Assembly: GCA_000309945.1 (NCBI GenBank)
Contig: CM001633.1
Location: 2,576,292 to 2,640,291 of the forward strand
Length of the DNA: 64,000 nucleotides
Origin: Leptolyngbyaceae cyanobacterium JSC-12
GTDB taxonomy: Bacteria; Cyanobacteriota; Cyanobacteriia; Leptolyngbyales; Leptolyngbyaceae
Direction: 5' to 3'
Shown here one piece after another: positions 17,469 through 26,387 of this stretch. The notes under the pieces are model-generated. The model saw only the letters and a list, made by a program, of their open reading frames with translations. It did no database searches and was not told the DNA's origin. The first letter of the stretch is position 1. Each line of letters opens with the position of its first letter. Both the position numbers and the translations under genes were made by a program.

Positions 17469-17959
17469 GTGAATCTACAACTCACAACCAACTGAATCTA
17501 ACACTAGAGAATGTTGCCCATAAAACAGCGATCGCAGCCTTCAATTCATATCGGCGATCGCTGTTTTAATGTATTGCTTTAATCGTCACGCTTAGAGGGT
17601 GTTTGAAAAGGGCGAGGATGATTAAAACCATCACGACAAACCCAAAAAACAGCCGCATTCATCCGTGTTCTTCTGTTTGTAGTAACGACTTTAGTCGTCC
17701 AAATCACAAGAAACCGGGCCTTTAAAGCATCCTCTTAGAATAAGATAAACAGTTCCAAAGCCTGGTTCGAATAGATTCCTGGACTTGCCTCTGCTATACC
17801 TGGCACGATGGCTATAAGTTTTTTTAACAATCGGCGAAGATTTTTCCAAATCCTGATTAAGATGACGATTGCTTCTAGTGCAGCAGATGATTGCCATCAC
17901 AAAACTCCATGAAGCAAACTCAACTCGGTTTTGATGCTTGATTACCCAGGGGCGTTTAT
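17469..17959. other. Intergenic region with inverted repeats and no credible gene
   Basis: 491 bp between the small zinc-ribbon gene and the 838-residue membrane protein. It contains the 15-bp inverted repeat at 17521-17568 and a short palindrome ACGACTTTAGTCGT near 17684, a motif often seen in dispersed intergenic repeats of cyanobacteria. A 69-codon minus-strand frame here (17691-17900) has Arg/Ser-rich, non-protein-like content and I do not accept it. Confidence 0.5.
17521..17568 (+). terminator. 15-bp perfect inverted repeat built on HIP1 sites
   Basis: TAAAACAGCGATCGC (17521-17535) is exactly mirrored by GCGATCGCTGTTTTA (17554-17568) with an 18-nt loop. Both arms carry a HIP1 octamer. 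The right arm ends in TTTTA, so it can serve as a terminator in either direction. It most likely ends the 59-codon gene. Confidence 0.6.
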
Positions 17960-20476
17960 ATGAACCTACCAGTTGTTTTAGACATTGCGATCGGTCTAGT
18001 TTTTATTTATTTGATTGCAAGTCTCCTTGCCTCTGAAATTCAAGAATTAATTTCCACTATTTTGCAATGGCGAGCAAAACACTTAAGAGAATCGATTCAA
18101 AATCTGTTAGCAGGTGGATACGGCACTGCCAAAGATGAACAACTCGGTGGATTTATTGAGGCGATCTACAATGATCCGCTGATCGAGAATATGAACCAGA
18201 GTGCTCGAGGCGGCATTGGCGCACTGGGTCAATGGCTGTATCGCAATATTTTCTATCGGGGGCATAGCGTTTTTGGGCGAGAGACCACGGCTCCTTCTTA
18301 TATCTCATCAGAAACCTTTGCAACTGCCTTGCTCGAACGGATTGGAATGGAAACGCTGATAGAAAAGTTAACTGAAATTCGGTTAGAAAAGTTTGTTACC
18401 CGAATTATTGGGCTATATGAAGTTCATGGAGAAGAGGGCGATCGCTTCATCACGATTCCTGCTGAAGAAACCTTTCAGGATAAGGATTATCGAGAAAAAG
18501 GTGGGATTCGAGTCTTAGCCGAAAAAGCTAAGACTTTATCTCATGATGCGGCACTGGGTGCTACCGCTAGTGACTTATTAAACTTGAGCAGTAACGCAGA
18601 TTTCATTGCATTAGTTGAAGAATATGATGACCTGTTAAAGGATTTTCGGGTGGGTGAAGCGGAGCTAGAAACTTGTGTTGAACGCATGAAAGAAGGATTG
18701 GATATTTATATTAATCAGATTAGCGAAAAGATTGCCACGAATGATTTAGCTTTAGAAGCCTCAGCTGGAGAAGTTAGTTCTCTTTCTGAGTTGGAAAAAC
18801 AACAACTCAAGTATTTTAAGAAACGGCTGATATCGTTTAAAGTTGGAACTTTTGGAGAAGGAACTGAACGGGCGATCGCTTCTGGTAAATTAAAACCTAC
18901 CTTACTAGAAATTGCTCAAGTTTTTGACCGAGCAAGCATGACTTACCAGGAAATTGAAGGTGCTTATAAAGATATTGCAGCGGCTTATGCTACAGGGATG
19001 ATGTCTCAAAAGATTGGACTCGTTGTCAATGCGATTAACCAACAGCTTCATTCCTCGAAATCCATAGCACGATCTGGAAAAAAATCATCACTGCATCAAT
19101 TGCCCAATACACTCACAATTGGAGATCTAGCAGAAGAGCAATATCAGGCAGAACTCGATGAAATCGTGCAATCTTTACCGGCTGAACAACGGCTAATTTA
19201 CAAAGAATGGCAAACCTACCAACAAGCATTTGCCAAAATTGTGCGAGCGATCGCTGAGCAACTTCAGAGCCAGGGGAAACTTTTTGATGGTGAAGTTGAA
19301 GTGGTTCAGCCTGTTTCTGAATTGAATCTAGAAACCTTGCGCCGATGCGTAACCTCCTCCGTTAAACAGTTGCGGCAGGAAGATTATCGTTTGGTTGACC
19401 AAAGTGTTCTAGCACAACTTACTCCGCTAGATCAGCAAACCTATCGAGGCTGGCGTATTTATCAACAAATCATTTTAGAAGTTACACGAGACGTCGCCTA
19501 TAAACTTCAGGAAGAAGAGAGATTATTTGACTATCAAACCAAAACAGAGTTAAGAGAATCACTGGATGCACTGAATGATGCTGATCTCTATCAATCTGTT
19601 AAATATTCTCTGAATTTAATGTCAAATGAGGAGCGGCAGTTGCGAATTAATGCGGCTGCAAGAAAACTATTAACAGACCAACGTCAGATCTATCGCAATT
19701 TCCAAACCTATGAACAAATTCAAGATTTATTAGCGGGCGTTCCGCTATCGGTGAAGCAAAGTTTGGCGATTTTAGCACGACGGGCACAGATTAAGGTAGA
19801 ACACACAAAAGATCAACTTGATCAATTCAATACTGAAGTTTCTAAGTGGTTCGATCGCTCCATGAGCCGCGCCTCCGGTGTGTATAAACGCAACGCTAAA
19901 GGGGTTGCCATCATCATCGGATTCCTGATCGCACTCGTCTCCAATGCTGATACCTTTCATGTAGTTGCGCGGCTATCAGGCGATGATGACCTGCGACAAA
20001 TTATCACTACCCGCGCGAGTGGCATTACTCAAAATGCAAAGAGTGAGGAGTTGTATTCCCGTCAGCAATTACGCGAGTTAAAGCAAAATACCGACGCGAT
20101 TCTTCAAGAAATCTCGTTACCCTTGCGCTGGACTCCAGAAAACCTCTCTCAGCAATTTAATTGTCGTTCTGCTACGAATCAAACTTCCACGGCCACAAAT
20201 GGAACGACCCCTCTTACCCCGTGGAAACAGTTTTATGCAACGTGTTTGAACGAAGATGCACCAGAGCGGTTTGATTTAATCAGAATTAGTCGAATCGCCT
20301 TTCGTCCAGAGAATATGATTGATGCAGGCAGAATGGTGTTGGGTTGGCTGGTGACTGGATTGGCGATCGCTATGGGTGCGCCCTTCTGGTTTGATCTCAT
20401 GAGTAAAATCATGAATGTCCGTAACACTGGTTCTAAACCTGCCCCTGCTACGGATAAGGCATCATCCAAAACCTAG
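17960..20476 (+). CDS. Large membrane protein of unknown function with three ~82-residue internal repeats
   Basis: 838 residues. A transmembrane helix lies at about 5-27 (VLDIAIGLVFIYLIASLLA), followed by a cytosolic-looking amphipathic region; two more membrane segments lie near 650-668 and 785-806. The first 60 residues, with the motif SEIQELISTILQWRAKHLRESI, match a bacterial membrane-protein family of unknown function. The central region holds a repeat whose core is Y-[KR]-x-[WF]-[QR]-x-Y-[QE]-Q, with first Tyr at 414, 495 and 578 (periods 81 and 83); each is preceded by a long helical segment. Most bacterial relatives I know are shorter and lack the repeats. The ATG at 17960 follows GGGG in CCAGGGGCG about 11 nt upstream. 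It appears monocistronic. I do not know its function. Confidence 0.75.
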   Translation: MNLPVVLDIAIGLVFIYLIASLLASEIQELISTILQWRAKHLRESIQNLLAGGYGTAKDEQLGGFIEAIYNDPLIENMNQSARGGIGALGQWLYRNIFYRGHSVFGRETTAPSYISSETFATALLERIGMETLIEKLTEIRLEKFVTRIIGLYEVHGEEGDRFITIPAEETFQDKDYREKGGIRVLAEKAKTLSHDAALGATASDLLNLSSNADFIALVEEYDDLLKDFRVGEAELETCVERMKEGLDIYINQISEKIATNDLALEASAGEVSSLSELEKQQLKYFKKRLISFKVGTFGEGTERAIASGKLKPTLLEIAQVFDRASMTYQEIEGAYKDIAAAYATGMMSQKIGLVVNAINQQLHSSKSIARSGKKSSLHQLPNTLTIGDLAEEQYQAELDEIVQSLPAEQRLIYKEWQTYQQAFAKIVRAIAEQLQSQGKLFDGEVEVVQPVSELNLETLRRCVTSSVKQLRQEDYRLVDQSVLAQLTPLDQQTYRGWRIYQQIILEVTRDVAYKLQEEERLFDYQTKTELRESLDALNDADLYQSVKYSLNLMSNEERQLRINAAARKLLTDQRQIYRNFQTYEQIQDLLAGVPLSVKQSLAILARRAQIKVEHTKDQLDQFNTEVSKWFDRSMSRASGVYKRNAKGVAIIIGFLIALVSNADTFHVVARLSGDDDLRQIITTRASGITQNAKSEELYSRQQLRELKQNTDAILQEISLPLRWTPENLSQQFNCRSATNQTSTATNGTTPLTPWKQFYATCLNEDAPERFDLIRISRIAFRPENMIDAGRMVLGWLVTGLAIAMGAPFWFDLMSKIMNVRNTGSKPAPATDKASSKT

Positions 20477-20561
20477 ACGGAAGCCTTTCATTCAATCTGG
20501 AAAAGATAGAGAGTCATCCACGAAGGGCGCAGAACATCGTCTGATTACTAAGATCTAATTA

Positions 20562-21257
20562 CTAAGAATAGCCATGTTCTGCCAGGAAAGCAGGAGTGAG
20601 TTGTTCAAGCGATGGGGGGACAGTGTGGGAAGTTTGAGGGCGATCGCTGCCGTTGGTTGCTAAACCGCTCCGCAAAAACTTCTCCACATATTTACCCAAA
20701 ATGTCCCCTTCCAGATTCACCGGGCTGCCCGGTTGCAGGTATTGCAGGTTTGTTTCCCGATAAGTGTGCGGGATCACAGCAACCGTAAATCGAGAACCTT
20801 CATCGTTACAGGTGGCTACCGTCAGGCTGATGCCGTTAATGGCAATACTTCCCTTAGAGAGAATATAGCGAGCAACTGTTGGCGGTGCTGTAAAGGTCAT
20901 TTCCCAAGAAGTTAAGGTCTCAACCGCTGATTCCAGATGTCCAATGCCATCCACATGCCCAGTAACAAAATGTCCACCCAGTTTGCTGCCCACCCGCAAC
21001 GACGTTTCCAGGTTGACAATTTGATGACTGGTGCGACTGAGTGTGGAGCGATCGCGCGTCTCTGGAGATATGACCGCAATAAAACCCCGTGGGAAAATTT
21101 CCACAACCGTCAAACATACTCCATCCACTGCCACACTATCTCCCAACGCCAGATCGTGCAGAATGAATTCAGATGGTTGCGGCAAACAGGTAACGTGCAC
21201 TCTATCTGCTGCAAGCGGCTGTAGTGTTCCCAATCCCTGAACAAGTCCTGTGAACAT
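20562..21257 (-). CDS. ribE: Riboflavin synthase, alpha subunit
   Basis: Converts two molecules of 6,7-dimethyl-8-ribityllumazine into riboflavin and a pyrimidine. 231 residues, two tandem lumazine-binding barrels. Barrel 1 starts MFTGLVQGLG, with SVAVDGVCLTVVE. Barrel 2 starts near GGHFVTGHVDGIGHLES, with SIAINGISLTVAT and TYRETNLQ. Both carry the expected ligand-loop motifs. The C-terminal 20 residues extend slightly beyond the usual trimerisation helix. Monocistronic; no FMN riboswitch is apparent upstream. Confidence 0.96.
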   Translation of the reverse strand: MFTGLVQGLGTLQPLAADRVHVTCLPQPSEFILHDLALGDSVAVDGVCLTVVEIFPRGFIAVISPETRDRSTLSRTSHQIVNLETSLRVGSKLGGHFVTGHVDGIGHLESAVETLTSWEMTFTAPPTVARYILSKGSIAINGISLTVATCNDEGSRFTVAVIPHTYRETNLQYLQPGSPVNLEGDILGKYVEKFLRSGLATNGSDRPQTSHTVPPSLEQLTPAFLAEHGYS

Positions 21258-21632
21258 TAGGTGTTCCTATCGATTGACGAGAATGCTAAAAAGCGTTCTA
21301 AAAATGGTGTCCAAATACGACTCCTATCCCGAATCTAGAAGACTTCTTTACATTCCCTAATTTGCAAAAGGATCATCTAGGATTAGGGGATATATGAGGG
21401 CATACTGGATATCAGATGATTTATCACTGACATATAACTAATACGTTTAAACTAGCCTAGTCTTCAAGCATCCGTTTTTAGTTTTCGGAGAAAAGCTGTT
21501 ACTATCCTCACTAAATCATGGCTGAATGTTAAGTTCGTGTTTTCACAGGGTTGATTGTGTATTATTTGTCACACGTTTCTCCTTATTCGTTTTCAATGTT
21601 CCCTCGCTGCAGGTGTTGTAGAGGCTAAGACG
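21258..21632. other. Divergent intergenic region between ribE and the bifunctional nuclease
   Basis: 375 bp with no gene. One inverted repeat, CCCTAAT (21355-21361) / ATTAGGG (21382-21388), lies in the middle and could be an operator or part of a transcript hairpin; no T-run follows. The region must carry promoters for both neighbours. Confidence 0.45.
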
Positions 21633-22139
21633 ATGATTGAGATGAAGGTCGCTGGAATTGCGTTAGATGCCGTTACACGCAGTCCCATTGTTCTCTTAAG
21701 AGATTTTAGTGAGCGACGGGCATTACCTATCTATATCGGCAACGATCAGGCAAAGGCAATTATCAACGCGATCGAGAACCAGGCTCCGCCCCGTCCTCTC
21801 ACCCATGATTTGCTAGCGAATATCCTGGAGGCCTGGGACATGACTCTGGAACGAGTGGTGATTCATTCGCTGCAAGATAATACCTTTTATGCCTCACTGA
21901 CGGTGGTACAAGGAGAGATCAAAAAAGAAATTGATGCTCGACCCAGTGATGCGATCGCTCTGGCACTCCGCACCAATAGCCCCATTTGGGTTTTGGAAGA
22001 AGTGATCGCTGATGCTTCCATCCCCGTTGATCGAGATGCAGATGAAGCGGAACGTCAAGCTTTTCGCGATTTCCTTTCCAACCTTCGTCCAGAGGATTTT
22101 ACTCAGCGCGGTAAATTCAGCAACGAAGAAGCCCAGTAG
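21633..22139 (+). CDS. Bifunctional nuclease family protein (DUF151)
   Basis: 168 residues from the ATG at 21633, chosen because AGAGG lies 8 nt upstream and because the conserved domain starts immediately (MIEMKVAGIALDAVTRSPIV). IYIGNDQAKAI, the TPRPxTHD-like element PPRPLTHDLL, and DARPSDAIALALRTNSPI are the signature segments of the BFN/DUF151 fold, related to plant proteins with RNase and DNase activity. The role in cyanobacteria is not established. A C-terminal acidic tail (about 130-168) ends the protein. Transcribed alone. Confidence 0.9.
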   Translation: MIEMKVAGIALDAVTRSPIVLLRDFSERRALPIYIGNDQAKAIINAIENQAPPRPLTHDLLANILEAWDMTLERVVIHSLQDNTFYASLTVVQGEIKKEIDARPSDAIALALRTNSPIWVLEEVIADASIPVDRDADEAERQAFRDFLSNLRPEDFTQRGKFSNEEAQ

Positions 22140-22187
22140 AAAGATCGAGATTCAACAATAATCAGTTTTCCCAGATCACTTTTTGTT

Positions 22188-23588
22188 TCAAATCATGGAT
22201 TCTAATGCATTCTGGAGATCTCGGGTGAGATCAGCCACGGCTTGTTTCGCGTTTTTGCGCCCTCCTCTGTAAGCTTCCCAGCGTTTAGACACTGAAATCG
22301 GTTGCCCGATAGTAACGTAGGCGGTTTGAGCACCCAGGTTAGGACGCTTAAAGGCATCCTCTCCTTTGATCCGACACACCATATCCCAAATCAGCAGCGT
22401 TGTGTCAGCAAATCGCTCGACTGTAGGCTTCTCTTGAACATACTGCCCAGTCACAGCTACAAAGCTTTCCACCAAACGCATATGCCACACGCGCAAATCT
22501 GCCTCTTCTGCCACCCGGTCAGCCAAGCCTCGCTCAATCGGAGAAATCGTTTCCAGATTTAAATCCTCCCGGAAAATGCAGTCCCAGGCGGCTTGTTCCA
22601 GCCGACGGCAGCGATCAATCACACTGCCCTTGGGTTGAAGGTTGAAATATTGTTCAGCAACTTGGAGTGCCACATCTAACAGGGCTTTGAGTCGTGCTGC
22701 GAAGATCTCATTTGACAAGACAGAAGGAGTAGCTGCATCTGAGGGGGGGACCTCAGGGGCAGGCAAACGGACATGAAAAAATCGGGTGTAATAGTCTTCC
22801 ATTACAGATAAAAGATATTCACCTAAGCGATACAGCCGTTTGTAGAGCTGATCTTCGTCTAGGCGATCGCCTGAGAGGGTCGTCACAGGTTCTAGCCCCG
22901 TATCAGTTTCTAACTGGGTGAGAATTTTTTCCAGGCGTCTCCAGGGTGGGGTGATGTAGTGATATTTGATGCCCACTGGTAGAATCAGCACCTCTTCTGA
23001 GCGTCCTGCTTTTTGCAGATCTTCGACACACCAGAATCCAAGCTGGCTAATTCCTGGTTCAAGTGGACTCACAATTTCGTTGTGGCCATTGGTTGCTCCT
23101 TCAGGAGCGGCTGCTAGCGGAAATCTACCGTTGGCAAACAGGTCACGAGCGGAGCGTAACCCTGTTAAGTCGATTTTCCCCCGATGAATAGGAGTGCCCC
23201 CTAACCGAGGGAACAGCCAAGTCACCCAGTTACCCATCCACAGCGGAATGCCGCGATCGTAGATAAAATGGGCATGAATCGGTCTTTTCAGAATAATTCC
23301 TAGCTGGCTGGCTTTGGCTGGGACCAATCTCCAGATTAAGTTTCCCAGGCAAAAGGGATCTTTGGCGGCTGGATGGCGGAAGGCGAGCAAAAATCGAATT
23401 TTTCCATCCTGAAATTGGCGATACAAGTCTACCAGGACTTCCAGGTTGGCAACTTCGATATCCCGCAGGGTCGTGAACCGATGCGTCAGCAGTGGCAGCG
23501 TCCAGTCCACAATTCGTCGAACATTGGGGTTAAACGCAGGCGGAATAAACTCCAGCGGCGGCTGGACGCCTCGAATAGTATCTGTCAA
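22188..23588 (-). CDS. PlsC-like 1-acylglycerol-3-phosphate acyltransferase family protein
   Basis: 466 residues. The acyltransferase core occupies about residues 50-240. HPAAKD gives the catalytic H-x4-D motif, GTPIHRGKID is the substrate-binding block, and FPLAAAPEGATN carries the PEG motif with an unusually late continuation. The C-terminal half (about 270-466) is helical and not part of standard PlsC; it probably defines a cyanobacterial subfamily. Likely membrane-associated, acting in glycerolipid synthesis, but the acceptor cannot be told from sequence. It lies 108 bp downstream of bvdR on the same strand. Confidence 0.8.
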   Translation of the reverse strand: MTDTIRGVQPPLEFIPPAFNPNVRRIVDWTLPLLTHRFTTLRDIEVANLEVLVDLYRQFQDGKIRFLLAFRHPAAKDPFCLGNLIWRLVPAKASQLGIILKRPIHAHFIYDRGIPLWMGNWVTWLFPRLGGTPIHRGKIDLTGLRSARDLFANGRFPLAAAPEGATNGHNEIVSPLEPGISQLGFWCVEDLQKAGRSEEVLILPVGIKYHYITPPWRRLEKILTQLETDTGLEPVTTLSGDRLDEDQLYKRLYRLGEYLLSVMEDYYTRFFHVRLPAPEVPPSDAATPSVLSNEIFAARLKALLDVALQVAEQYFNLQPKGSVIDRCRRLEQAAWDCIFREDLNLETISPIERGLADRVAEEADLRVWHMRLVESFVAVTGQYVQEKPTVERFADTTLLIWDMVCRIKGEDAFKRPNLGAQTAYVTIGQPISVSKRWEAYRGGRKNAKQAVADLTRDLQNALESMI

Positions 23589-23696
23589 AAATGCCTCCTA
23601 GAACCAACAGCGGCTACGCAGCAGCCAAATCATACTGGGAGAATTTACGTGATCGCAATCTCTCCTCCTCGGTCTTCAATTTCCAGTTCGTAGCAC

Positions 23697-24665
23697 TCAC
23701 TGCACTGCGATCGCCGCTCCTAATACAGCAGCACGACGGGCAGCATCTGCCACTTTCAAGGTGTATAGGCTTGCTTCAGGCGTGATGTAGAGATCTGCTC
23801 CAGTGGTCAGGTGGTCTAGCACTGCTGTCGTATCTTTGGCAAACAAGCCGCGTCGTTCGCCCACTTCCAATTGTTGAAACCCGCTGGAGTGAATCAACCG
23901 TCCCTGGTCCCCATCAAACACAAGTGCCCCCGTTTCCCCCTGGATTTCCAATTTTCGTTCCGCTTGCCACAGGGCTTCTCCCTTGCCATAGGTAACTTCT
24001 GCCATCACGCCATTGTTGAAGTGTAGATGTGCTGTGCACAAACAGGTGGAATAGTAAGGGGAAACGCCATTCCAGAACTGGACATCACAAGATACCGTAG
24101 CAACTTCACCAAACAGATCCACCAATCGATGGAGGCGAGACAGTGCACCCATGAGAGGAAAGCCAAATTCGTGCGGATGATAACTCCAACGTTGGGGCGC
24201 AGGATGTTCTGGTTTGATCGTGGCATAGCGAGCATAGAACACCCTGCCTACCAGCGGTAAGGACTGCCGTAGGGCTTGATGCACTCCGCCTAATAGCTCG
24301 ATGTGTTCAACGTGTAGCAGCTTATTGTGAGCCTTTGCCAGCGCAATTAGTGCTTCAGCTTCACTGACATCCAGAGACAGTGGATATTCAACAACAACGT
24401 GTTTTTGAGCCATGAGAGCAGCGTAGGCGATCGCACCATGATCCTGATTCACAGTCGCAATCACGACTAGATCAAGCTCAGGTAGTGCCACAAGCTCTTG
24501 CCAGGAAGGGTAGGCAATCGCGCCATAGGGTTGGCTAAATTCTTGAGTGCGTTGGATTGTGCGACCTGCGATCGCGACGAATTCTGCACGAGGATCTGCT
24601 TTCAAAGCTTCCGCTCGAAGTTTTGCGGCATACCCCGTCCCAACCAACCCTACTCGCATCACCAT
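23697..24665 (-). CDS. bvdR: Biliverdin reductase (BvdR-type, Gfo/Idh/MocA family)
   Basis: Reduces biliverdin IXalpha to bilirubin with NAD(P)H; in cyanobacteria it influences phycobilisome assembly. 322 residues. N-terminal Rossmann motif VGLVGTGYAAKLRAE; the cofactor/catalytic region LVVIATVNQDHGAIA, KHVVVEYPLSLD and LLHVEHIELLGGVHQALRQ; then FYARYATI and PAPQRWSYHPHEFGFPL. These blocks closely match what I recall of Synechocystis BvdR (slr1784), much more than generic sugar oxidoreductases. The C-terminal GERRGLFAKDTTAVLDHL block also matches. Start ATG 24665; ATG 24659 is equally possible and has AGG 8 nt upstream. Confidence 0.85.
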   Translation of the reverse strand: MVMRVGLVGTGYAAKLRAEALKADPRAEFVAIAGRTIQRTQEFSQPYGAIAYPSWQELVALPELDLVVIATVNQDHGAIAYAALMAQKHVVVEYPLSLDVSEAEALIALAKAHNKLLHVEHIELLGGVHQALRQSLPLVGRVFYARYATIKPEHPAPQRWSYHPHEFGFPLMGALSRLHRLVDLFGEVATVSCDVQFWNGVSPYYSTCLCTAHLHFNNGVMAEVTYGKGEALWQAERKLEIQGETGALVFDGDQGRLIHSSGFQQLEVGERRGLFAKDTTAVLDHLTTGADLYITPEASLYTLKVADAARRAAVLGAAIAVQ

Positions 24666-25031
24666 AACCTACTCGCGCATCCAATCATTCATAAGAAAAT
24701 ATCATATTGTTGATACCTGCCATTAGTATTTCTCACATTACTGGACTTCTGTACAGAATGCTGATTTTTCGGGCATTTCTCAACCTTTATCGCTGCTTCC
24801 AGACGCTTTCAAAAAGTCTTGTTGCTGTCCTATAAGATAAGCAGATTAAATTAACCATTTCCATTACGAATCCCATTCGTCCCAGACCGACTTCAAGGGT
24901 ATCAATCGTGGATTTATCCCGTAGTATCAAAAATGGTGAGATGGAGATGTTAAGTAGTCTTAAGGTTAAGGCTGTGCTTCTCCGTTCTCTACAAGCTCAA
25001 GTGCTGTATCCATATATTGAGAGGACCACTG
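24666..25031. other. Divergent intergenic region between bvdR and ferredoxin
   Basis: 366 bp with no gene. A TATAAGAT box near 24830 could be the -10 of a ferredoxin promoter with a long 5' leader, a common arrangement for cyanobacterial petF; this is inference. No repeat is seen. Confidence 0.4.
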
Positions 25032-25331
25032 ATGGCAACTTACAAAGTTACCTTAATCAACGAAGCGGAAGGGCTGAATACTACCATCGAAGTTCCCGAT
25101 GACGAGTACATTCTCGACGCTGCTGAAGAACAGGGAATTGACCTGCCTTATTCTTGTCGTGCAGGTGCTTGCTCTACCTGTGCTGGTAAGCTGGTTTCTG
25201 GAAGTGTTGATCAATCCGATCAATCTTTCCTAGACGATGATCAAATCCAAGCAGGTTATGTTCTAACCTGTGTGGCTTATCCCACATCTGATGTTACGAT
25301 TCAGACCCATCAAGAAGAAGCTCTATACTAA
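25032..25331 (+). CDS. petF: Plant-type [2Fe-2S] ferredoxin
   Basis: Electron carrier from photosystem I to FNR, nitrite reductase, thioredoxin reductase and others (soluble). 99 residues from the ATG at 25032, which has GAGGA 6 nt upstream; the frame is open slightly further back but MATYKVTLI is the standard N-terminus. Cluster ligands are visible in [12 protein letters not shown] (C-x4-C-x2-C) and the fourth Cys in VLTCVAYP. The acidic residues near both ends, which dock partner enzymes, are present, and the C-terminus HQEEALY is typical of PetF. Followed by a hairpin terminator. Confidence 0.97.
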   Translation: MATYKVTLINEAEGLNTTIEVPDDEYILDAAEEQGIDLPYSCRAGACSTCAGKLVSGSVDQSDQSFLDDDQIQAGYVLTCVAYPTSDVTIQTHQEEALY

Positions 25332-25366
25332 GCGCCTCCACTGGAAGGGAGCATTCGAGATTCGTA

Positions 25367-25391
25367 AGCGCAAGCCTTTTCGGCATGCGCT
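25367..25391 (+). terminator. Hairpin terminator after ferredoxin
   Basis: AGCGCA-A-GCC / GGC-A-TGCGCT: a nine-pair stem broken by one A-A mismatch around a TTTTC loop, located 35 nt after the petF stop. The trailing sequence is only moderately T-rich, so termination may be partial. Confidence 0.55.
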
Positions 25392-25427
25392 CTTTGCGTT
25401 TAAAAGCACTCATTTCAACGGTATCGT

Positions 25428-26291
25428 ATGACTCCAATTTCCCCAGATCTAGACCAGAAAATTCGACAAATCATCCGTCGCTGCGGTCTACAGGCAGAAC
25501 AAATGGCAGTTGAAGGGTTTGAAGTAACTGAAAAAGGACCGGAGGATTACGTTACTAGCATTGATGCTGCGTTGGATATTCAACTAGCGACTGCATTTAC
25601 AGAGTTGTTTCCGGACGATGGCGTGATTACGGAAGAAAATTTGCGATCGCGCCAACGGTTCCATCGTCACTATCGCCGTCTCTGGTGCATCGACCCAATT
25701 GATGGCACTGAAGACTTTATGCACGGACGTGGGAATTACTCTGTCATGGTCGGGCTACTCGACAATTACCAACCCTCTGCTGGATGGATTTATGCTCCCG
25801 GTCGCGACCAAATGTACTTTGGTGGCACCAACTGGGGGTTGTTTCAAGCAATGGGCGATCGCTCCCCCAGCCCCCTCTCAATAGAACCCCGGAGTTTAGC
25901 CTCTGCCCCCTTGCGAATGCTCATTGGGCATCGTGATCACTGCCGGTATGGAGCCGCGATTGCCTCCTACCTCCCAGACATCGAATTTTATTTCATCGGG
26001 AGTTTTGGCTTAAAGGTATTGGAAGTGGTAATGGGGCGGGCTGATTTGTATCTCTATCTCAATCGTCGGGTAAAACTGTGGGACACTACCGGACCGCTGG
26101 CACTGGCAAAAGCGGCAGGATTGGCGTGTTGCAGCCTGGAAGGGGAACCAATCCGCTTCGTACCGAACGCAATTGATTCAGAGACTCTGGCGCACAAACA
26201 AGCTATCCTAATTGGGCAGCCTCATTTAGTTGAAGAACTCCGCCCTCAATTAGTTGCCGCTATTCATAGCACATCCAAAATCCAGGTGTGA
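25428..26291 (+). CDS. Inositol monophosphatase-family phosphatase (CysQ-like)
   Basis: 287 residues. Metal-binding motifs of the Li+-sensitive phosphatase family are intact: VTSIDAALD, the acidic pair GVITEEN, CIDPIDGTEDFMHG (normally DPIDGTxNF), and the C-terminal KLWDTTGPLALAKAAG (WDxAAPxxI-like). Substrates in this family include inositol phosphates, 3'-phosphoadenosine 5'-phosphate and fructose bisphosphate; cyanobacterial members near this size are often annotated as 3'(2'),5'-bisphosphate nucleotidase. Sequence alone does not decide. It is 96 bp after ferredoxin, beyond a hairpin, and is followed by its own terminator. Confidence 0.85.
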   Translation: MTPISPDLDQKIRQIIRRCGLQAEQMAVEGFEVTEKGPEDYVTSIDAALDIQLATAFTELFPDDGVITEENLRSRQRFHRHYRRLWCIDPIDGTEDFMHGRGNYSVMVGLLDNYQPSAGWIYAPGRDQMYFGGTNWGLFQAMGDRSPSPLSIEPRSLASAPLRMLIGHRDHCRYGAAIASYLPDIEFYFIGSFGLKVLEVVMGRADLYLYLNRRVKLWDTTGPLALAKAAGLACCSLEGEPIRFVPNAIDSETLAHKQAILIGQPHLVEELRPQLVAAIHSTSKIQV

Positions 26292-26310
26292 GAGTGAGGT
26301 AAGACCGTTT

Positions 26311-26351
26311 ATACTAGTGCTTTGCCCGTTTTCAAGCCTGCTAGTATTTTT
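26311..26351 (+). terminator. Hairpin terminator after the IMPase-family gene
   Basis: ATACTAG (26311-26317) pairs with CTAGTAT (26341-26347) and continues into TTTT. The loop is long (23 nt). Position between the stop at 26291 and the next start at 26388 supports a terminator; strength is doubtful. Confidence 0.5.
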
Positions 26352-26387
26352 ACTGACCACTCGTCGTTCTACCTTTAAACATTTTTC

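Noticed and set aside
17600-17720. A MITE-like element around the ACGACTTTAGTCGT palindrome
   Set aside because: I could not find matching terminal repeats or a target duplication, and no second copy in the window.
17691-17900. Minus-strand frame of 69 codons
   Set aside because: Composition is not protein-like and there is no start signal; it overlaps dispersed-repeat sequence.
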